This document shows positions 6,381 through 10,409 of a stretch of 10,409 nucleotides of DNA, one piece after another (position 1 is the stretch's first letter; every line of letters starts with the position of its first letter). The notes beneath the pieces are model-generated. The model saw nothing but the letters and a program-made list of their open reading frames with translations. It did not search any database and was not told the DNA's origin. Source of the stretch: Nitrososphaerales archaeon TH5895 (GTDB lineage: Archaea; Thermoproteota; Nitrososphaeria; Nitrososphaerales; Nitrososphaeraceae); contig JAATVS010000112.1 in the NCBI GenBank assembly GCA_014523695.1, positions 1 to 10,409 on the forward strand. The letters run 5' to 3'. A program made the position numbers and the translations under genes.

Positions 6381-7448
6381 TTGAGAATCCAAGTCGCAAT
6401 GAATGATGGAGTCTTGGCAGTCGAAGTTGGCGGTAAGTCAATCTCATTGGATCCTAAGCGAGACTCTCATTCTGATTTTACGTTTGTCTCACACGCTCAC
6501 ACGGATCATCTTTCCTTGCGTAGAAAGAAACGAAATGGCTCAAGAAAAATATTAGCTTCTGAAGCCACAGCAGTGATAGCTAATTCTAGAGGGCATGATT
6601 TGGAAACACCAATAGCGACTCCTGAGGGATTTGATCTTGTGGATACCGGACATATTTTAGGTTCCAGAGGCTTTCTTATTCCTGATGAGCTCTTTTATAC
6701 CGGGGACATATCGATACGTGATCGAGCTTTCTTAAAGGGTGTAAGACCTCCAAAAGCTAAGAACTTAATCTTAGAATCTACTTTCGCAAGACCAGAATAT
6801 GTTTTTCCTTCTCTGGAGCAATGCATTCACGAGACCAATGAGTTGATATCGAAGATGTATAGCCGAGGCATTCCATTGATTTTAATGGGCTATCCTTTAG
6901 GAAAGGCTCAACTGCTCACTGAATTTTTCAGGCATTGGGATCCTCTGATCGTCCATGAATCAGTGCACGAAATGAACTCTGTCTATAGACAATTGGGAGT
7001 ACCATTGAAAGAAGGTATGTCTTTTTCACAAGCAAGGGAAAGAGGAATGTTTCAACGTGGTGTGCCATGGATAATGATATCTCCATTTATGAGCAGGGGT
7101 GCCGAATTCGTCAAAACTATGAAATCATGTTGCAATGCAGTTACGGTAGGTTTTACCGGTTGGGCTACTAGAGCAAGATTTGGGCAGGTGATGGGCTTGG
7201 ATTATGCGATTCCAATAAGCGATCATTCTGATTGCAACGAGTTACTCGAAATCGTGAGGCACTGCGATCCTGAGAAAGTCTACACAATTCACGGATCTGC
7301 AGATTATCTTGCTATGAGACTGCGGAGTTTAGGCTATGAAGCAGAGGCGCTCATGTGGCAAAACAAACGGGAAGTAGAAAGCCCGGGTCAAATAAGAAAG
7401 AAGCCGGTTTCAAAAAATCAGAGTTTAATTGACTCATACTTCAACTAA
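6381..7448 (+). CDS. Metallo-beta-lactamase/beta-CASP nuclease with C-terminal PIP-box-like tail
   Basis: A zinc nuclease of the beta-CASP group (COG1236-like), 355 residues from the TTG at 6381; an ATG at 6399 would remove six residues. All metal-site motifs are present: HAHTDH (38-43), the histidine H91 in DTGHILGS, D109 in FYTGD, H282 in SDHSDCNEL and H304 in TIHGSADYL. E132 in LESTF is beta-CASP motif A, while H282 and H304 fit motifs B and C as in CPSF73-type RNA nucleases. The FTGWA segment (258-262) and the short length recall the small ligase-associated DNA exonucleases. No KH domain is present, so it is not the archaeal aCPSF1. After residue 328 the fold ends and a basic linker leads to QSLIDSYF (347-354), a full match to the PCNA-interacting consensus Qxxhxxaa. 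The substrate, RNA or DNA, is unresolved; the tail argues for a replication or repair role. The stop is 3 bases from the convergent LLM gene. Confidence 0.87.
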   Translation: MRIQVAMNDGVLAVEVGGKSISLDPKRDSHSDFTFVSHAHTDHLSLRRKKRNGSRKILASEATAVIANSRGHDLETPIATPEGFDLVDTGHILGSRGFLIPDELFYTGDISIRDRAFLKGVRPPKAKNLILESTFARPEYVFPSLEQCIHETNELISKMYSRGIPLILMGYPLGKAQLLTEFFRHWDPLIVHESVHEMNSVYRQLGVPLKEGMSFSQARERGMFQRGVPWIMISPFMSRGAEFVKTMKSCCNAVTVGFTGWATRARFGQVMGLDYAIPISDHSDCNELLEIVRHCDPEKVYTIHGSADYLAMRLRSLGYEAEALMWQNKREVESPGQIRKKPVSKNQSLIDSYFN

Positions 7449-7451
7449 AAC

Positions 7452-8534
7452 TCAGTTGTCTTTCCTATCTTTGAAATACGGTATTACCTTGTTCCCGAAC
7501 GTTTCGATGTTCTTGAAATAGCCTTCACCCCAGAAGCGTATAATAAAGTGGTTGGTTCCAGCCTTAATGAACCGTTCAAGCATCTCTATTACATCATCGG
7601 GCCTGCCAACTCCTATGGCCGACCTAGCAACACTATCAGGAATTTTAAGAGCTGCACGTTTCATCTGCTGCATCAATTCGGGCTTGTTCATTGCATACTC
7701 TGTAAAATACCTTCGAAAGTCGAACTCTGAGTCTTGTTCGAGATTGTGGACCTTGAGTAGTTCCGGTTTGTACAAGCTAACTTTCACTGCGTTCTTCATC
7801 TTGTTCCATGCCTCCTCCCCATCTTCAGTGAAGTATATGTCCACGTCGTTAGCGAACTGAAAATCGTCTAGATTCCTATCATGTTCTTTTGCCTTTTGTG
7901 TAATCACCGAAGCGTGATGTTTAAAAAGTTCAGGTGTATACCCAATGGGGATCCATCCGTCTCCGTAACGTGCACATAAATCTAATGTCTTGGGCGCTCC
8001 TGCTGCTATGTAGATTGGTGGACGCGGTTTGCGAATACTCTTCGTTTGTAGGCAGGCATTTATCAGCCTGTAGTAGGTACCATCATAACTTACACGATTG
8101 TCTGGATCAGACCCAAACAATTTTTCGATAACTTCTAATTGTTCTCTAAATTTTGTCACAGGTTTCTCAAATTCAATACCAAAGTCAACTACGTTTTGAG
8201 CTTCACCCGCTCCTATTCCTAGAATTGATCGCCCTTTTGTTATCCTGTCCAGGGTTATCGTAGACTGTGCAATGGTTGAAGGATGCCTCCTTATAGCATC
8301 GGTGACGCAAGTGCCTAGTTCAACATTCTGGGTCACTGCTCCTATCGCTGATAACATCAACCAGGCGTCATTAACGACCGCATTCTTCCACTGAGGAACG
8401 TTAGAATGATCCATCATCCACACGGAATCGTAGTTCATTCTGTCTGCCATCTGACAAGCAGTCATAATCTGAGTTTCGTCTAATCCAAGTCTTGCAACGT
8501 TTAGTCCTTGAGTAAATCCAAATTTTATCTTCAT
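7452..8534 (-). CDS. LLM-family oxidoreductase, probably F420-dependent
   Basis: A 360-residue member of the bacterial-luciferase-like TIM-barrel family. Diagnostic segments are YDSVWMMDHSN (35-45), GTCVTDAIRRHP (74-85) with IAQSTITLDRITKGRSILGI (88-107) and GAGE (108-111), which together form the cofactor-binding strand and loop, PPIYIAAGAPKTLDLCARYG (172-191) and DGWIP (192-196). GVGRPDDVIEMLERFIKAGT (308-327) and the FWGEGY stretch lie near the end. The lack of a flavin-monooxygenase partner and the resemblance to methylene-tetrahydromethanopterin reductase (Mer) and F420-dependent dehydrogenases favour coenzyme F420 over FMN, but sequence alone does not prove it. The substrate is unknown; it could be a C1-carrier reductase or an unrelated oxidoreductase. 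ATG 8534-8532 directly precedes the first strand. A GGGGGA run lies 12 bases ahead, rather far for a ribosome binding site. The gene is divergent from the HTH regulator, which may control it. Confidence 0.88.
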   Translation of the reverse strand: MKIKFGFTQGLNVARLGLDETQIMTACQMADRMNYDSVWMMDHSNVPQWKNAVVNDAWLMLSAIGAVTQNVELGTCVTDAIRRHPSTIAQSTITLDRITKGRSILGIGAGEAQNVVDFGIEFEKPVTKFREQLEVIEKLFGSDPDNRVSYDGTYYRLINACLQTKSIRKPRPPIYIAAGAPKTLDLCARYGDGWIPIGYTPELFKHHASVITQKAKEHDRNLDDFQFANDVDIYFTEDGEEAWNKMKNAVKVSLYKPELLKVHNLEQDSEFDFRRYFTEYAMNKPELMQQMKRAALKIPDSVARSAIGVGRPDDVIEMLERFIKAGTNHFIIRFWGEGYFKNIETFGNKVIPYFKDRKDN

Positions 8535-8560
8535 TTATGACAATAATCCCCCTTCTAATT

Positions 8561-8582
8561 CAAAATTTTGGATATGCATATC
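8561..8582. promoter_or_regulatory. Two abutting perfect palindromes, candidate operator
   Basis: CAAAATTTTG (8561-8570) is followed without a gap by GATATGCATATC (8571-8582); each is a perfect palindrome, of 10 and 12 bases. They lie 27 bases before the LLM start and 115 bases before the preferred start of the divergent HTH gene. Twofold symmetry is what a dimeric HTH repressor binds. A TATA-like TTTTTAAATAC on the minus strand (8616-8606) would place the palindromes just inside or downstream of the LLM transcription start. Confidence 0.45.
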
Positions 8583-8605
8583 GTTAGTAGATCCACTGAG
8601 CACAT

Positions 8606-8616
8606 GTATTTAAAAA
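8606..8616 (-). promoter_or_regulatory. TATA-like box of the LLM gene
   Basis: The minus strand reads TTTTTAAATAC, close to the archaeal consensus. Transcription would start near 8585 and give a leader of about 50 bases. The A/T-rich minus-strand AATTTTGAATTA (8566-8555) is an alternative that would make the mRNA leaderless. Confidence 0.35.
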
Positions 8617-8659
8617 TATTTAATCCCCATTTCAGGCGCATCGTTTATTACCAAATAAC

Positions 8660-8668
8660 TTTATATAA
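8660..8668 (+). promoter_or_regulatory. TATA box of the HTH regulator gene
   Basis: TTTATATAA is a near-perfect archaeal TATA box centred about 33 bases before the ATG at 8697. It predicts a transcript starting within a few bases of that codon and argues against translation from any upstream in-frame ATG. Confidence 0.6.
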
Positions 8669-8696
8669 TAAAAAAGTCGAAATTCCTTATAATCAA

Positions 8697-9104
8697 ATGC
8701 TGCTACCCTCGGAAATAGAAGCTAAATCTCTCATACCCGCAGTTAGAGCCATTCTAGCACGAAAACTAACTGGTGAATATGATATGAAGGAAGAGGTTGT
8801 TGCTAAAGTTCTTGGGGTAACCCAGGCGGCTGTTAGCAATTATGTTCGGGGAACCAGAGGAGATACAGAATTGATGTCGAAACTTACCTTAGTTGATCAA
8901 ATAATTGAGATGATTGATGATATAGCGCGAGACTTGGCGTCAAACAAAGCATATACACCTTATACTATGTCAAAATTTATTGAACTCTGCAACTATATTC
9001 GTCACTCTTTGATTATTTGCGATATACACCACAATATTGAATCAAATATAGATGAAGGAGTCTGTCAACTCTGTAAGGGGAATCTGATGTCCGGTAGGTT
9101 CTAG
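8697..9104 (+). CDS. Small HTH transcriptional regulator (COG2522-like) with possible zinc-binding C-terminus
   Basis: An open frame extends back to 8568, but I place the start at ATG 8697 (135 residues). Archaeal COG2522 regulators typically begin with an MLLPxE-like motif, seen here as MLLPSEIEAKSLIPAVRAIL (1-20), and a strong TATA box sits at leaderless distance. The upstream 43 codons look like A/T-rich promoter DNA. The Xre-like helix-turn-helix is KEEVVAKVLGVTQAAVSNYV (31-50), with the recognition helix around TQAAVSNYVRG. After a linker helix, the C-terminus has C98, C108, H111, H112, C123 and C126. C108-x2-H and C123-x2-C could form a small zinc site. The protein probably binds DNA as a dimer and may regulate itself and the divergent LLM gene through the palindromes between them; its ligand is unknown. 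It is convergent with apgM, 25 bases apart. Confidence 0.83.
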   Translation: MLLPSEIEAKSLIPAVRAILARKLTGEYDMKEEVVAKVLGVTQAAVSNYVRGTRGDTELMSKLTLVDQIIEMIDDIARDLASNKAYTPYTMSKFIELCNYIRHSLIICDIHHNIESNIDEGVCQLCKGNLMSGRF

Positions 9105-9119
9105 GATATCAATGGGAAG

Positions 9120-9131
9120 TTATATTATTTT
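9120..9131 (+). terminator. T-rich tract after the HTH gene, possible archaeal terminator
   Basis: TTATATTATTTT lies 16 bases after the regulator stop codon. Archaeal RNA polymerase commonly stops at T-rich runs without a hairpin. The tract also overlaps the last codon of apgM, which is read in the opposite direction. Confidence 0.25.
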
Positions 9132-10409
9132 ACAGTCGTCCAAAAAACGTCTTCCTGACGAAAGGTAGTATTTCAATACCCGTCATTGATCCTCTGCTCC
9201 CTTGCAAAGATTCCTTTTCCGTAAATCTCTTACTCTCATCTTTATCAGCACCCGCACCAGTGAATAACACGGGGATAGGATCATCTGTGTGGGCTTTTCT
9301 TATACACGGCGTGGAATGATCGCCTGAAACAATTAGCATTGTCTTTGACACGTCCACATTCTTTAGTAACGTGCCAAAAAAGAGATCATCTATTTGTTCT
9401 ATGCTCACCTTTTTACCTAGTGCATCACCATCATGGCCAAATTCATCAGGGCCTTTGATATGTACATAGACAATATCATATTTCTTAATTTGTTCCAGAC
9501 ACTTACTTGCCTTTTCTTGATAAGCGTCAATGTCACCACCTGTTATGAAGTGCATCCCTAATATTTTTGAAATTCCAACCTCTACTGGCATATCGACTAC
9601 AGAACCAAACTCCAAGCCATACCGTGTTGAAATTGGTTCAATCGAAGGCAGATAATTTCCAGAATCTCGCAATAAGATCGCATTCATCGGCTTCAATCCA
9701 CTATCAAGCCGACGACGATTCACTGGGTGGTTTTCCAATATTTGCACTGTCTGTCTGCCGAATTCATTGACTACCTGTGACGAGGCGGCCGCAGAATCAC
9801 CTTCCTCCTCTGGTATACAATCTTGAATCTTCATGCTCTTGTCATCTCTGGCTATCCCAATTCCATCAATCCGATCATATGCCGGATCTGTGTTCGATAC
9901 CTTTGATGAGAGCTTAAGAGAAGGATCACTAAATTTAACGACTACTCGATGCCCTACACTTGGTTGCAATGTGACGCTGATATTACGCGTGAACTTCAGG
10001 CTCTCCTCAAGTGTCTTACATATCTCGAGGGCTTCACCGTACTCAATAACCCTACCTGCCCTCCTATCAGTTATATTCCCTTGCTTGTCGATAGTTGCAA
10101 AGTTTCCCCTGAGTACGAGGTCACCATTCTTAAAATCCATTCCCATACCCAGCGCTTCTACAACTCCACGCCCTGGATACCCAACATCCTTGAAATCGTA
10201 TCCCAGCATGTTGAAAACTGCAATATCGGATTGGGGTGCAATTCCCTTTCCTACGCTGACCACACTTCCCAGACAGCCGTTCAAAGTCAACCGGTCTAAC
10301 CAGGGTGTTCGTGCTGCTTCTAGCGGAGTAAGTCCTTCAAGTGAAGGATGAGGTAAATCGCCTACGCCATCCAGTAAGACATAGATAGCTTTTGAAGGGG
10401 CTGGACTCA
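9130..10409 (-). CDS. apgM: 2,3-bisphosphoglycerate-independent phosphoglycerate mutase, archaeal type (5' end at window edge)
   Basis: ApgM interconverts 3- and 2-phosphoglycerate in glycolysis and gluconeogenesis. The frame stays open from the TAA at 9132-9130 to the right edge. The last two window bases read TG on the minus strand, so the start codon is probably completed by one base outside; the protein would have about 426 residues, normal for the family. On that numbering, KAIYVLLDGVGDLP (7-20) carries metal ligand D14. S61 in PQSDIAVFNMLGYD is the probable phosphorylated serine. D322 and H326 in KGPDEFGHDGD, D364 and H365 in SGDHSTP, and H374 in KAHTDDPIP complete the alkaline-phosphatase-superfamily two-metal site. 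LTPLEAARTPWLDRL (26-40) is a further hallmark. A short Asp/Glu/Ser/Ala-rich stretch near 199-211 looks like an insertion loop. An internal TTG at 10290 is not the start, since D14 would be lost. Confidence 0.94.
   Translation of the reverse strand, partial: SPAPSKAIYVLLDGVGDLPHPSLEGLTPLEAARTPWLDRLTLNGCLGSVVSVGKGIAPQSDIAVFNMLGYDFKDVGYPGRGVVEALGMGMDFKNGDLVLRGNFATIDKQGNITDRRAGRVIEYGEALEICKTLEESLKFTRNISVTLQPSVGHRVVVKFSDPSLKLSSKVSNTDPAYDRIDGIGIARDDKSMKIQDCIPEEEGDSAAASSQVVNEFGRQTVQILENHPVNRRRLDSGLKPMNAILLRDSGNYLPSIEPISTRYGLEFGSVVDMPVEVGISKILGMHFITGGDIDAYQEKASKCLEQIKKYDIVYVHIKGPDEFGHDGDALGKKVSIEQIDDLFFGTLLKNVDVSKTMLIVSGDHSTPCIRKAHTDDPIPVLFTGAGADKDESKRFTEKESLQGSRGSMTGIEILPFVRKTFFGRL

Noticed and set aside
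7552..7860. Plus-strand open frames inside the LLM gene (also 7548-7730 and 7934-8131)
   Set aside because: They mirror the real minus-strand gene; composition and lack of motifs mark them as shadows.
10288..10290. TTG as start codon of apgM
   Set aside because: The same frame continues to the window edge and encodes the conserved LLDGVGD metal motif and LTPLEAARTPWLDRL, so the true start lies at the edge.
9833..10351. Plus-strand open frames opposite apgM, up to 172 codons (also 9567-9770 and 9949-10299)
   Set aside because: apgM on the other strand has intact catalytic motifs over the whole stretch; the Ser/Pro/Thr-rich translations are typical antisense artefacts.
1..10409. tRNA, rRNA, CRISPR, insertion sequence, phage or toxin-antitoxin content
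   Set aside because: I looked for tRNA-like cloverleaf ends, repeated spacers, transposase or integrase motifs and long inverted repeats in the intergenic regions and found none; the window is dominated by core metabolic genes.

Overview
This window looks archaeal, most likely from the Thaumarchaeota (Nitrososphaeria) or a close relative. It carries SRP19, the H/ACA RNP protein Gar1, an archaeal-type cofactor-independent phosphoglycerate mutase, a COG2522-type helix-turn-helix regulator and an F420-type LLM oxidoreductase. A/T-rich TATA-like boxes lie about 25-40 bases ahead of most genes, and several genes appear to be leaderless or to have very short leaders, often starting with TTG or GTG. 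This placement comes from gene content and remembered family resemblance, not from a search. I see no RNA gene, CRISPR array, insertion sequence or phage gene. No gene-free stretch exceeds 300 bases; the longest are the divergent promoter regions at 781-953, 3434-3617, 6241-6380 and 8535-8696.

Layout, left to right. Positions 1-780 (minus) hold a sugar-phosphate-isomerase/epimerase-type TIM-barrel protein cut off at its C-terminus by the window edge. Positions 954-2685 (plus) hold pyrD and pyrK, overlapping, which make the two-subunit NAD-linked dihydroorotate dehydrogenase of pyrimidine synthesis. Convergent to them are srp19 and gar1 (minus, 3433-2716), two small RNA-protein genes. A divergent promoter region leads to purD (plus, 3618-4898), whose stop codon overlaps that of 5-formyltetrahydrofolate cyclo-ligase (minus, 5494-4895). 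Upstream of the ligase, on the same strand, is purN (6240-5617).

Divergent from purN is a metallo-beta-lactamase/beta-CASP nuclease (plus, 6381-7448) that ends in a PCNA-binding-like peptide. It is convergent, 3 bases apart, with an LLM-family oxidoreductase (minus, 8534-7452). A divergent region with two abutting perfect palindromes separates that gene from a small HTH regulator (plus, start most likely 8697). The right end is apgM (minus), whose start codon lies one base beyond the window.

Most of the window is core housekeeping: UMP synthesis (pyrD/pyrK), IMP synthesis (purD, purN), folate one-carbon recycling (the cyclo-ligase, which feeds the formyl-folate pool used by PurN), glycolysis/gluconeogenesis (apgM) and RNP biogenesis (srp19, gar1). 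PurN together with the cyclo-ligase suggests tetrahydrofolate-based rather than purely methanopterin-based C1 chemistry. The less ordinary items are the nuclease with the C-terminal PIP-box-like tail, the helically phased AAAAGGTG repeats at the cyclo-ligase start, and the tandem palindromes between the LLM gene and its divergent regulator. I do not see a convincing new multi-gene system.
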